DNA of 35,226 nucleotides from Akkermansia sp. (GTDB taxonomy: Bacteria > Verrucomicrobiota > Verrucomicrobiia > Verrucomicrobiales > Akkermansiaceae), in assembly GCA_024405415.1 (NCBI GenBank), contig JAKSOV010000010.1:1-35226 (forward strand). The letters run 5' to 3'. Within the stretch, counting starts at the first letter, position 1; every line of letters begins with the position of its first letter. The position numbers and the translations under genes were made by a program. This document shows, piece after piece, positions 26,606 through 35,226 of the stretch. The notes below the pieces were generated by a model. It saw only the letters and a list, made by a program, of their open reading frames with translations. It made no database searches and had not been told where the DNA came from.

Positions 26606-26610
26606 ATCCC

Positions 26611-27138
26611 TCAGAAGCTCAACAGGTTTCTGTGGTCTTCGGGCTTGTAGTTCTCCCACTCCGGCACCTGCACGGGGGCGTAGCCGTGGCGGCAGGAGCA
26701 GACGCACATGCTGTTGGGCGAGTGCGTGCGCACGGCGGGGTGCAGATGCACATGGCCGAAGATGTTGAAGTAGGGCATGGAGGGCGTGAGGAAGAGCGGC
26801 TCGTGGGAAAGAATAAAGAAATTCCGCAGGATGACGGGGTGGTCGTACACGCGCTCAAAGCCCAAATCGTAGTAAAACGCAGGGCTGCCGTGGTCGTGAT
26901 TGCCGAGAATCAGGCGCTTGCGCCCATGGAGACGCTCCACATAGCCCCGCATGCGTTCCTTGTCCCCGCCCATGGCAAAATCTCCGAGGTGGTACACGAT
27001 ATCCTCCTCCCCCACGACGGTATTCCATCGCTCAATCAGGGCCTCGTCATATTCCTCGATGGAGGCAAATCCCGTCTCATCAAAGGTGATAATGTTCCGG
27101 TGGCCGAAATGCGTATCCGCCGTAAAGAAAATCTTCAT
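26611..27138 (-). CDS. Calcineurin-like metallophosphoesterase
   Basis: A 175-residue phosphoesterase with every metal-binding motif of the superfamily: ADTHFGH (Asp8, His10), GDF (52-54), GNHDH (79-83), SHEP (111-114) and GHVHLH (128-133). It would hold two metal ions and hydrolyse a phosphate ester, perhaps of a nucleotide; the substrate cannot be told. The compact form with DTHFGHRNII at the start is common among bacterial single-domain members, often found in phages and mobile DNA too. No signal peptide, so cytosolic. Promoter TTGACG-17-TATAAC ends six bases before the ATG, so the mRNA is predicted leaderless. Convergent with the Fic gene. Confidence 0.92.
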   Translation of the reverse strand: MKIFFTADTHFGHRNIITFDETGFASIEEYDEALIERWNTVVGEEDIVYHLGDFAMGGDKERMRGYVERLHGRKRLILGNHDHGSPAFYYDLGFERVYDHPVILRNFFILSHEPLFLTPSMPYFNIFGHVHLHPAVRTHSPNSMCVCSCRHGYAPVQVPEWENYKPEDHRNLLSF

Positions 27139-27144
27139 AGCCCT

Positions 27145-27173
27145 GTTATAAACAAAAGATGTTGCTCCGTCAA
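27145..27173 (-). promoter_or_regulatory. Metallophosphoesterase promoter, leaderless geometry
   Basis: Minus strand TTGACG (27168-27173), 17-bp spacer, TATAAC (27145-27150), then AGGGCT and ATG. It overlaps nothing coding and lies just past the ahcY terminator. Confidence 0.75.
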
Positions 27174-27179
27174 TCCTCT

Positions 27180-27204
27180 AAAAAACGGCCTGACCACAAG
27201 GCCG
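27180..27204 (-). terminator. ahcY terminator
   Basis: Minus strand stem CGGCC / GGCCG (27200-27204 with 27186-27190) around a 9-nt loop, followed by six T residues (27180-27185). A second GC-rich palindrome piece (GCGGCGGAACCGC, about 27225-27237) lies between it and the gene. Confidence 0.65.
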
Positions 27205-27262
27205 GACCGTTGTTTTTTAATCTTGCGGCGGAACCGCGTTTACTTCATGATTTGGACATCCG

Positions 27263-28675
<1,413 letters not shown>

Positions 28676-28684
28676 GTTGCGCCC

Positions 28685-28713
28685 AGTCTAGCGCAAAACC
28701 TCAGGATTTTCAA
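28685..28713 (-). promoter_or_regulatory. ahcY promoter, leaderless geometry
   Basis: Minus strand TTGAAA (28708-28713), 17-bp spacer, TAGACT (28685-28690), then nine bases to the ATG. Confidence 0.72.
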
Positions 28714-28755
28714 CGCCAATTCGCGCGGCGGGGTGGGGCGCACGGCATTTTCTTT

Positions 28756-28784
28756 TTTACAGGCCGCGGGCCTTGCGTTACAAT
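28756..28784 (+). promoter_or_regulatory. SNF2 gene promoter, leaderless geometry
   Basis: TTTACA (28756-28761), 17-bp spacer, TACAAT (28779-28784), then GCGGCC and a GTG at 28791. A TTG at 28773 in the same frame falls inside the promoter and cannot be the start. Confidence 0.7.
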
Positions 28785-28790
28785 GCGGCC

Positions 28791-31451
28791 GTGCAGCTTC
28801 ACCTGATAGCTACGGATGACGGCGGCCTGCGGCTTTGCCCCGCGGGGGCTTTGCCGCGCTTGGAGCGCGCGTTGGCTTATCGCCCTGCCTCGGGCCTGCT
28901 GGACATGGTGCGCTATGGACTGCCCGCGGGGGCAAGCCCTGCGATGGCGTGGTTGCGCGAGCGAGCGCAGGCGCAGCTCATGCGCTACCTGCGCGCGTTG
29001 CGCCGTGGGGAGGAGGTTTCCGCCGCTACCTTGTCGCCCGATGCCGCCACGGCTGTCGCGTGGTTGGAGGCCATGCCGCCGCTGCATGGTGTGCCTATCG
29101 GCGCGAGTACACTGCAAGCGTGGTTCGGCGGGCTGGCGGAGGCCTTGCAACGCGCCGCCGCGCGCGATTGGTGCAGCGAGGAGGAGTGGCTCTCGCGCCT
29201 CGGCGAGGGCTGGCGGCAGCTCGGCACGCTCTGTTTCCATTTGGCGGAAAACGCGGGCGAGGGGGCGGATGTCGCGCCCTTCGCTTTTCTGGCCACCTTC
29301 ATCCACAAGGCGGGGGCGGACGGCAAGCCGCGCCACGCACCGCTGGGCTTGGCCCAAAAGATTTTTGCAAGCGATACGGCGGCCTTGCTGGCCCTGCTGC
29401 GCCCGCTCAAAGAGGCTGCGCAGGATGTGCCTTTTCTGCGCGAGCTGATTGACAGCGGGGCGGTGATGCGTCCCTGTGCGTGGAGCGCGCGGCAGGCCTA
29501 CGCTTTTTTGGAGTCTCTTCCGCAGTTGGAGGCGGCGGGCATTGAGACGCGCGTGGTAAACCTGTGGAAGGCCTACCCGCCCCGCGTGGAGCTGGAGGTG
29601 AAACTCGATCCCGCAGAGAGTGCGGACGGCCGCAAGAGCGACCGCGCCCCCGCGCTCAACATCGGCTCGCTGCTGCGTTTTATCCCGCAAGTGGCGCTGG
29701 GGCAGCACTACCTGACGGAGGCGGAGCTGGAGGAGCTGCTCGCGTCGGAGGATGACGGCTTGGTGCGTTTCCGCGGCGAGTGGGTGCGGCTGGACCGCGA
29801 GCGCCTGCAAAAGCTGCTCGACAGCTGGCGACAGGCGGCACGCATGGCGGCGGGCGGCATCCCGCTGCTGGCGGGTTTGCGCTGGCTGCTGGCTCCTAAG
29901 ACACAGCGCCCCGCAGGGCTGCCGCCTGCGGAGGACGGCGTTCGCGTGCGGGCAAGCGAGGCGCTGTCGGCCGCGCTGGAGCACCTGCGTATCGGGCAGG
30001 TTGCACCGCAGGTGCCGTCCGCGCTGTGGGGCACGCTGCGCTGCTACCAGCAGGAGGGCGTGCGCTTCCTGCTCAACGTGACGGAGGCGGGTTTCGGCGC
30101 CTGTCTGGCGGATGATATGGGGCTGGGCAAGACGATTCAGGTGGTGGCGTGGCTCACGCATCTGCATGCGGCGGGGGGGCTTGGTGAGCGCGCGGCGCTC
30201 ATTGTGGCTCCTGCCTCCCTGCTCACCAACTGGCAGCAGGAGTTTTGCCGCTTTGCCCCGCAGCTCAGGGTGCGGTTACTGCACCCCGAGGCTCTCTCCG
30301 CCGCGGATACGGCGCGGTTGCACCGCGACCCCCTCTCCCTGCTGGCGGGTGTCCATGTGGCGCTCACGACCTACGGCATGGCCACGCGCTTGGCGGAGCT
30401 GTTATCCGCCGCCGAGCTGCCCGCTATCGTGTTAGATGAAGCACAGGCTATCAAGAATGCGGACAGTGCTCGCAGCCGAGCGGTGCGGCAGCTCTGCTCC
30501 CCGCGGCGCGTAGCGCTCACGGGTACGCCCGTGGAGAACTCCCCCGCAGAGCTGCACAGTCTCTTCGATTTCCTGACACCGGGGCTGCTCGGCAAGGCTA
30601 AGGATTTTGCCGCTCACCTGCGCCGCATGGGCAACGACTACACGGGCTTGCGCCGCATCGTGCGCCCCTTCCTGCTGCGCCGCCTGAAGAGCAACCCCGC
30701 CCTGCTGCCCGAGCTGCCGCCCAAGACGGAGCAGCCCGCGTGGTGCCTGCTCACCCCGCAGCAGGTGCAGCTCTACCGCCGCGAGACGGAGAACCTGCGC
30801 GCTGTGGTGAACGAACCCGACCCCGCCGCCCGCCTTGCGTTGGTATTGCCCATCCTCGGCCGGCTCAAGCAGATTTGCAACCACCCCGCGCAGTACCTCG
30901 GCGAGCCTTCCTACGACCCCGCTGCGAGCGGCAAGATGCAGCAGCTCGGCTACCTTGCCGAGCGCATGGCGGCGGCGGGCGACGCCGTCCTCGTGTTCAC
31001 GCAGTACCGCTCTGTCATCGAGCCGCTGCACGACTACTTGGCGGGCATCTTCGGCCGCAGCGGGCTGGTGCTGCACGGCGGCACCCCGCTGGAGGAGCGG
31101 CAGCAGCGTGTGGAGGCTTTTCAGCAGGCGGGCGGCCCGCCCTTCATGGTGCTCTCCCTCATGGCTGCGGGCACGGGGCTGACGCTCACGCGCGCCCGCC
31201 ATGTCATCCACTTCGACCGCTGGTGGAACCCCGCGGTGGAGAATCAGGCCTCCGACCGGGCCTACCGCATCGGCCAGAAGAACCCCGTGGTCATCCACCC
31301 CTTTATTTGCCGCGGCACCATCGAGGAGAACATCCACCGCATGCTCACCCGCAAGCGCGAGATGGCCGACGCCCTCCTCGGCGGCGGCATGGAGAAGCTC
31401 CTCCTGCAACTCAATCCGCAGGAATTGATGGCCCTTGTCGGAGAGCTGTGA
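28791..31451 (+). CDS. SNF2-family DEAD/DEAH-type ATPase
   Basis: An 886-residue double-stranded-DNA translocase of the bacterial SNF2 class, likely acting in transcription recycling or DNA repair; its exact role is open. The N-terminal 400 residues are a family-specific region without a recognised motif. The motor follows: Walker A DMGLGKT (442-448), motif Ia LIVAPASLLTNWQQEF, Walker B DEAQ (549-552), motif III ALTGTPVENS, then the second lobe with LVFTQYRSVIEPL, LVLHGGTPLEERQQRV, MAAGTGLTL and FDRWWNPAVENQASDRAYRIGQ. All catalytic motifs are intact. It is not RapA by architecture (no clear N-terminal Tudor-like part) but resembles the HepA-like group. The GTG start is chosen from the promoter position. 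Confidence 0.92.
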   Translation: MQLHLIATDDGGLRLCPAGALPRLERALAYRPASGLLDMVRYGLPAGASPAMAWLRERAQAQLMRYLRALRRGEEVSAATLSPDAATAVAWLEAMPPLHGVPIGASTLQAWFGGLAEALQRAAARDWCSEEEWLSRLGEGWRQLGTLCFHLAENAGEGADVAPFAFLATFIHKAGADGKPRHAPLGLAQKIFASDTAALLALLRPLKEAAQDVPFLRELIDSGAVMRPCAWSARQAYAFLESLPQLEAAGIETRVVNLWKAYPPRVELEVKLDPAESADGRKSDRAPALNIGSLLRFIPQVALGQHYLTEAELEELLASEDDGLVRFRGEWVRLDRERLQKLLDSWRQAARMAAGGIPLLAGLRWLLAPKTQRPAGLPPAEDGVRVRASEALSAALEHLRIGQVAPQVPSALWGTLRCYQQEGVRFLLNVTEAGFGACLADDMGLGKTIQVVAWLTHLHAAGGLGERAALIVAPASLLTNWQQEFCRFAPQLRVRLLHPEALSAADTARLHRDPLSLLAGVHVALTTYGMATRLAELLSAAELPAIVLDEAQAIKNADSARSRAVRQLCSPRRVALTGTPVENSPAELHSLFDFLTPGLLGKAKDFAAHLRRMGNDYTGLRRIVRPFLLRRLKSNPALLPELPPKTEQPAWCLLTPQQVQLYRRETENLRAVVNEPDPAARLALVLPILGRLKQICNHPAQYLGEPSYDPAASGKMQQLGYLAERMAAAGDAVLVFTQYRSVIEPLHDYLAGIFGRSGLVLHGGTPLEERQQRVEAFQQAGGPPFMVLSLMAAGTGLTLTRARHVIHFDRWWNPAVENQASDRAYRIGQKNPVVIHPFICRGTIEENIHRMLTRKREMADALLGGGMEKLLLQLNPQELMALVGEL

Positions 31452-31490
31452 GGACGCGAGATAAATGAGCAGTTTATCGCGCCAATCAAA

Positions 31491-31521
31491 AAAACGGCTC
31501 GGCGTCATGCCGAGCCGTTTT
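31491..31521. terminator. Bidirectional terminator between the SNF2 gene and the symporter gene
   Basis: Perfect 13-bp stem AAAACGGCTCGGC and its complement around GTCAT with A and T runs outside. It lacks the CTGAC/GTCAG core. A second small hairpin (CGCGAGATAAA / TTTATCGCG, about 31456-31481) precedes it. Confidence 0.85.
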
Positions 31522-31546
31522 GTTGTGAGAGGTCGGACCTCGCTCT

Positions 31547-33700
31547 TTACCAGAAGATGGCGTAGAGGGCAATCGTGAGGATAACCACGATGATGCCGAA
31601 CACCTTGGCGCGGGCAGAGGGCTTGATTTCGATGATGCCCTTGTCCGTCAGCACAACGGCTTCGCCGCCCTTGGCGATATTCACCAGCGTGAGGATGAGG
31701 CCGCAGACACAGACCGCGAGGAAGGAGACGGCCATGCGGTCAAGGAAGGCCCAATCAGGCAGGATGACCCACTTGCAGGAGGCATAGGCCACCGCACCGA
31801 GCACGATGCCGAGCCAGCCGAACACGCGCGGGCACTTCGGCACGAAGAAGCCGAAGAGGAACACGGCGAGCACGCCCGGGCTCAGGAAGCCCTGGAACTC
31901 CTGAATGAAGGTGAAGATGCCGCCGAAGGCGGGGTTGTCGAGGAAGGGCGCAATCGCCGTAGCGATGAGCGCGCAGACCAACACGCCCACCTTACCGACG
32001 GCCACGAGCTGCGTGGGGGAGGCGGGGGAGCCGCACACTTCCTTGGCCTTGCCGTAGATATCCATGGTGAACAGCGTGGAGGCGGAGTTGAGCATGGAGG
32101 CCAGCGAGCTGACCACTGCGCCGAACAGAGCCGCCAGCACGAACCACGCCCAGCCCGTGCCGGGCAGCAGACGCTTGAGCAGCGTGGCGAAGGCGGAGTC
32201 GTAGTGGTAGGCGGCGAGGGAGGAGGTCACGATGAAGTGGGCTTCATCGGCGCGAGCAGCCTTGGTGACATCGGCTTCGACCTCCATGATGTGTTGGGCG
32301 ACTTCCGCGCGCTCGCCGATGTTGGCAGCGGGGATGGCGGCGAGCTGCTCGCCCAGCTCGGTAATCTTGGTGATGGCGTCGCTCGCGGAGGCAACCTCGG
32401 CGTTGTGCTTCACCATCTCCAGAGCCTCGGCAGCGGAATCCGTGCGGATGAGGCGGCTGGCGTTGAGGTTGTAGATGACGGCTTTGCCCGTGGCAGCGGC
32501 GTCAGCCTCGGCCTTGGTCACCACGGCGGCGGTGTTCTTATCGGCCAAAGACGAGAGGTCGTCGCGGAAGAGGTTGTAGGCAAGGATGCCGGGGATAATC
32601 ACCACGAAGGGGATGAGCAGCTTGAGGAACGCGGCGAACACCACACCGAGCTGACCTTCTTCCAAGCTCTTGGAGGCAAGGGTGCGCTGCATGATGTACT
32701 GGTTGAGACCCCAGTAGAAGAAGTTGGGAATCCAGAGACCCAGCAGGTACACCGTCCAGGGCATCACGGGGTCGTTGGCAGGGCGAATCATGTGCAGCTT
32801 GCCGCCGATGCCGTTCACAGCAGCACCGCCGTCGCCGTCATTGAGCGTCCAGAGGCGGTGGAGACCGTCGCAGAAGGAGCAACCCGTGCTCTGCATGGCA
32901 TCCGCCGTGGCGCCGGAGGAAACGGTCGCGGTGTCCATCAGCTTCTGCCCCGCCGCGGAGGCGATGTCCATGGAGCCGAGAGCCGCGATGGCGAAGTACG
33001 CCACCACGCCGCCGCCCACGATGAGCGCGGCACCCCAGATGAGGTCCGTCCATGCGCAGGCCTTCAGACCGCCGACATAGACATACACCGTGGCGCAGGC
33101 CGCGATGATGAGGCAGCCCTGCCACACCTGCAGACCGAAGTACACAGCCACGACATTCGCACCCGCGTAAATCACGGTAGCGGTGGGCACACCCACGAGG
33201 ATGAGGAGGTTGACGAGAGCCATCGTCACGCGGGAGACACCGTTGTAGCGTTCCTCGAGGAACTGCGGGATGGTGAACACGCCGCGCTTGAGCAGCATGG
33301 GCAGGAAGGTGAAGGCCACAATCACCAGCACGATGGCGGCGAGCCATTCATAACCGGCAATGGCGAGACCCAGCCAGTCGGCTGCCTGACCGCTCATGCC
33401 CACGAACTGCTCCGTGGAGATGTTGGCGGCGAGCAGGGAGAAGCCCACGAGCCACCAGCTCAGCCCGCGGCCCGCGAGGAAGTAATCCGCGGCGCCCTTT
33501 TCCTTCTTTTCTTCTTCGGTTTCCTTCGAGTCGCCGGACTTCCAGATACCGAGACCGATGACGCCGACAACGACGAGGCAGAACACCACCATCTCCCACG
33601 GGGCAAGCGCGCTCGCTTCCGCCGTAGCTTCGGCCGTTTCCTGCGCCATGGCGGTGCCAAGCATCGCCACGAGCGCGGGGAGGTACATGAGTTGTTTCAT
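31547..33700 (-). CDS. Sodium:solute symporter, SGLT-like (galactose likely)
   Basis: An inner-membrane Na+-coupled transporter of the SSS family. The 717 residues contain about 14 hydrophobic segments. ADYFLAGRGLSWWLVGFSLLAANI (two halves, 71-94) and SSLASMLNSASTLFTMDIY (531-549) are the family signatures. The first 20 residues look like a cleavable signal (MYLPALVAMLGTAMA, then QE), followed by an acidic, Ala-rich linker. Residues about 378-500 form a long Ala/Glu/Lys-rich helical insertion between two membrane segments that I do not know from family members. The neighbour galK makes galactose the best guess for the substrate. A weak promoter (TTGTAA-16-TACGTT) is partly made by heptamer array I. 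Confidence 0.85.
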   Translation of the reverse strand: MKQLMYLPALVAMLGTAMAQETAEATAEASALAPWEMVVFCLVVVGVIGLGIWKSGDSKETEEEKKEKGAADYFLAGRGLSWWLVGFSLLAANISTEQFVGMSGQAADWLGLAIAGYEWLAAIVLVIVAFTFLPMLLKRGVFTIPQFLEERYNGVSRVTMALVNLLILVGVPTATVIYAGANVVAVYFGLQVWQGCLIIAACATVYVYVGGLKACAWTDLIWGAALIVGGGVVAYFAIAALGSMDIASAAGQKLMDTATVSSGATADAMQSTGCSFCDGLHRLWTLNDGDGGAAVNGIGGKLHMIRPANDPVMPWTVYLLGLWIPNFFYWGLNQYIMQRTLASKSLEEGQLGVVFAAFLKLLIPFVVIIPGILAYNLFRDDLSSLADKNTAAVVTKAEADAAATGKAVIYNLNASRLIRTDSAAEALEMVKHNAEVASASDAITKITELGEQLAAIPAANIGERAEVAQHIMEVEADVTKAARADEAHFIVTSSLAAYHYDSAFATLLKRLLPGTGWAWFVLAALFGAVVSSLASMLNSASTLFTMDIYGKAKEVCGSPASPTQLVAVGKVGVLVCALIATAIAPFLDNPAFGGIFTFIQEFQGFLSPGVLAVFLFGFFVPKCPRVFGWLGIVLGAVAYASCKWVILPDWAFLDRMAVSFLAVCVCGLILTLVNIAKGGEAVVLTDKGIIEIKPSARAKVFGIIVVILTIALYAIFW

Positions 33701-33727
33701 GGTATTAGTTGTTTTATTTTTGTTGGA

Positions 33728-33755
33728 AACGTATCATGAGAATTACAATTTACAA
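33728..33755 (-). promoter_or_regulatory. Possible symporter promoter
   Basis: Minus strand TTGTAA (33750-33755, inside array I), 16-bp spacer, TACGTT (33728-33733). The leader would be about 20 nt. Confidence 0.3.
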
Positions 33756-33772
33756 ATTACAAATTACAAATT
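33741..33772. repeat. Heptamer array I (AATTACA flavour), left arm
   Basis: AATTACA, ATTTACA, AATTACA, AATTACA, then AATT in perfect register; almost fully complementary to array J. Confidence 0.87.
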
Positions 33773-33805
33773 GGGAAGTTAGCGCGCCTGCGGCGCGTTC
33801 TCAAG

Positions 33806-33836
33806 AACTCGGTCTGACGGTCCGTCAGACCGAGTT
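33806..33836. terminator. galK terminator with CTGAC/GTCAG core
   Basis: Stem AACTCGGTCTGAC and its complement around GGTCC, bidirectional. It separates galK from the symporter gene, so the two are not a simple operon. Confidence 0.85.
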
Positions 33837-33872
33837 TCTTCTCATGCGAGCGAAGCGAGCCAAATTCTAAAA

Positions 33873-33900
33873 ATTTGTAATTTATAATTTGTAATTTGTA
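33873..33900. repeat. Heptamer array J (ATTTGTA flavour), right arm
   Basis: ATTTGTA, ATTTATA, ATTTGTA, ATTTGTA in register, followed by the edge motif AATCCCT. Confidence 0.87.
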
Positions 33901-33927
33901 AATCCCTAAAGGCTGCTGATTTCAGAT

Positions 33928-35106
33928 TTACGCCTGATACAACACTCGGGCGCCTTCGCCCGGGCGGGTGATGAGGTAAGCGGTTTCGATGCCCAGCGCG
34001 TTGCGGTAGGCCTCAATCATCTCTTCGGCCACCTGCTGCACGTCGTCGGACTTGACGAGTGCCACGATGCAGCCGCCGAAGCCGCCGCCCGTCATGCGCG
34101 CGCCGTACACGGACGCGGCGGAGGGGATGCTGTCGGCAAGGGAGACGAGGGTGTCCACCTCGGCGCAGGAGACTTCAAAATCATCGCGCAGGGAGGCGTG
34201 GGAGCCGCGCATGGCGACACCCGCGGCGTTCCAGTCACCCGCGGCCACGGCCTCCGCAAAGGCGGCCACGCGCAGGTTTTCGCCGATGACGTGGCGGGCG
34301 CGGCGGTAGCAGAGGTCGCCGAGCTCGGCCTTCTTGGCCTCCAGCATCTCCAGCGTGGCTCCGCGCAGGGAGGACACGCCGAGGATGGTGCAGGCGTCCT
34401 CGCAGTTCTTGCGGCGGGCGGCATAACCGCCGTCGGCAAGGGAGTGCTTCACGGCGGAGTCGATGACGAGCACGCTGACGGTGGGGTCCGTCATCGGCAC
34501 GAGCTTGTAGGAAAGGTCTTTGCAGTCCAGCATCAGCGCGTGGTCCTTGCGACCGTTGGCGGAGATGAACTGGTCCATGATGCCGCAGGGCACGTTCACG
34601 AACTCATGCTCCGTGGCCTGGCCGATGAGGGCGCGGTCCGTGGGTGTGACATCCGCGCCGCAGAGGGCGGCAAACGCCGTGCAGGCGGACACCTCGAAGG
34701 CGGCGGAGGAGGACAGGCCGCCGCCGCGCGGCACGTTGGAGTCGATGAGCATATCCACGGCGGGAACGCTGATGCCGCGGCGGCCGAGCATCGTGATGAC
34801 GCCGCGCACGTAGTTCGTCCAGAAAGGTTCACCGGGCTTGTCCGTCTCGGCGGGGTCGAGCTCAATCATCTCTTCGCCGATGCCGCCGATCCAGCGGTGC
34901 TTGCCCGTGGGGGAGGGGGCGATGGCGATGACATTGATGTTGTTGAGCGCCATGGGCATGACAAAACCCTCGTTGTAATCCGTGTGTTCACCGATGAGGT
35001 TCACACGGCCGGGGGAGGCGGAAATGACGGTGGGCTTGTGTCCGAAGTATTCTTCGAAGTACGGCGTGATGGTTTCTGCGCTGATTTCGCGTTCCTCTAA
35101 GTCCAT
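33928..35106 (-). CDS. galK: Galactokinase
   Basis: Phosphorylates galactose at C1 with ATP, the entry to the Leloir pathway. The 392-residue GHMP kinase has the galactokinase signature GRVNLIGEHTDYN (near residues 33-45), the ATP loop PRGGGLSSSAAFEVS, CGIMDQF with the catalytic aspartate, and the third GHMP motif MTGGGFGGCIVAL near the C terminus. Two ATG codons are in frame, at 35115 and 35106. A TAAATA box (35116-35121) touches the first, so a transcript starting about seven bases later would only carry the second; 35106 is therefore preferred, with moderate certainty. It stands upstream of an SGLT-like transporter but is separated from it by a terminator. Confidence 0.95.
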   Translation of the reverse strand: MDLEEREISAETITPYFEEYFGHKPTVISASPGRVNLIGEHTDYNEGFVMPMALNNINVIAIAPSPTGKHRWIGGIGEEMIELDPAETDKPGEPFWTNYVRGVITMLGRRGISVPAVDMLIDSNVPRGGGLSSSAAFEVSACTAFAALCGADVTPTDRALIGQATEHEFVNVPCGIMDQFISANGRKDHALMLDCKDLSYKLVPMTDPTVSVLVIDSAVKHSLADGGYAARRKNCEDACTILGVSSLRGATLEMLEAKKAELGDLCYRRARHVIGENLRVAAFAEAVAAGDWNAAGVAMRGSHASLRDDFEVSCAEVDTLVSLADSIPSAASVYGARMTGGGFGGCIVALVKSDDVQQVAEEMIEAYRNALGIETAYLITRPGEGARVLYQA

Positions 35107-35115
35107 AACAGGCAT

Positions 35116-35121
35116 TATTTA
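35116..35121 (-). promoter_or_regulatory. Weak -10 box of galK
   Basis: TAAATA on the minus strand, with only a poor -35 (TTTCCT at 17 bp, 35139-35144). Nine bases separate it from ATG 35106, similar to other leaderless starts here. Confidence 0.35.
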
Positions 35122-35174
35122 GCACAAACGCGCGCGGAAGGAAAGCGTAAAGTGCGGCCCGAAGGAACGCAGTT

Positions 35175-35194
35175 CGACAAATGAGAATTTGTCG
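35175..35194. other. Edge hairpin CGACAAAT-GAGA-ATTTGTCG
   Basis: A perfect 8-bp stem with a GAGA loop immediately before the GGGATTT that opens array K. From 35176 to 35226 it matches 6923-6973 with one or two differences, so the hairpin is part of the repeat element. Confidence 0.7.
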
Positions 35195-35196
35195 GG

Positions 35197-35226
35197 ATTT
35201 ACTAGGTACTATGTACTAGGTACTAT
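35197..35226. repeat. Heptamer array K (ACTAKGT flavour), cut by the window end
   Basis: ATTT, ACTAGGT, ACTATGT, ACTAGGT, ACTAT up to the last base. Same sequence as array B, so a terminator and inverted arm probably follow outside the window. Confidence 0.85.

Larger units (their letters stand above)
33741..33900. repeat. Composite inverted intergenic element (arrays I and J around a terminator)
   Basis: The clearest complete copy. Array I, GC-rich palindrome GCGCGCCTGCGGCGCG (33782-33797), a 13- to 15-bp terminator, a second GC-rich palindrome GCGAGCGAAGCGAGC (33846-33860), then array J inverted. The two arrays pair with only one or two mismatches over about 28 bp, so the whole element could fold as one long stem with branches, in DNA or in RNA. 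Confidence 0.8.

Noticed and set aside
28676-28684. SAH riboswitch before ahcY
   Set aside because: The -10 box lies nine bases before the ATG, so no leader exists to fold.

Overview
The window is a dense, GC-rich bacterial segment with 21 protein genes and no RNA genes or insertion sequences that I can see. The best guess is an Akkermansia-like member of the Verrucomicrobiota. The main clue is the first gene, a giant surface protein with autotransporter-type beta-strand repeats and a C-terminal PEP-CTERM sorting tail (PEPTTATLSLLALAALMARR). The taxonomic call is inference. The sequence starts and stops inside copies of the same repeat family, so it is probably a complete contig that broke at repeats.

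Layout. 1-6931: giant PEP-CTERM surface protein behind a near-consensus promoter. 7163-9172: transketolase. 9278-9904 (minus): GNAT acetyltransferase. 10161-13595 (minus): a DUF1573-like secreted protein, lipoprotein signal peptidase (lspA) and polyphosphate kinase (ppk1). 13781-14980 (minus): glycine C-acetyltransferase (kbl), divergent from a purine cluster at 15168-19562: purC, an enlarged purS-like gene, purL, purQ. 19673-24909 (minus): membrane acyltransferase, thioredoxin, phosphatidylserine synthase (pssA) and alaS. 25309-26460: a self-inhibited Fic protein that looks horizontally acquired. 26611-28675 (minus): metallophosphoesterase and S-adenosylhomocysteinase (ahcY). 28791-31451: SNF2-type helicase. 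31547-35106 (minus): SGLT-type symporter and galactokinase (galK), a likely galactose uptake and phosphorylation pair. Most genes are housekeeping; purL, purQ and the purS-like protein should form the FGAM synthase complex, with PurC acting later in the same pathway.

The most unusual content lies between the genes. Eleven intergenic arrays are made of tandem 7-bp units in exact register. Three flavours occur: ACTAKGT, AATTACA/ATTTGTA and ATTTATA. In three gaps two arrays of the same flavour face each other as inverted arms around GC-rich mini-hairpins and a central perfect hairpin terminator. Five different terminators share the core CTGAC-loop-GTCAG. I do not recognise this modular element as a described family.

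A second theme is gene starts. Many promoters have a clear -35/-10 pair whose -10 lies only 6 to 10 nt before the start codon (tkt, ppk1, fic, the metallophosphoesterase, ahcY, the SNF2 gene, probably lspA). This predicts leaderless mRNAs. Shine-Dalgarno sequences are mostly absent. Promoter positions were used here to correct several starts.
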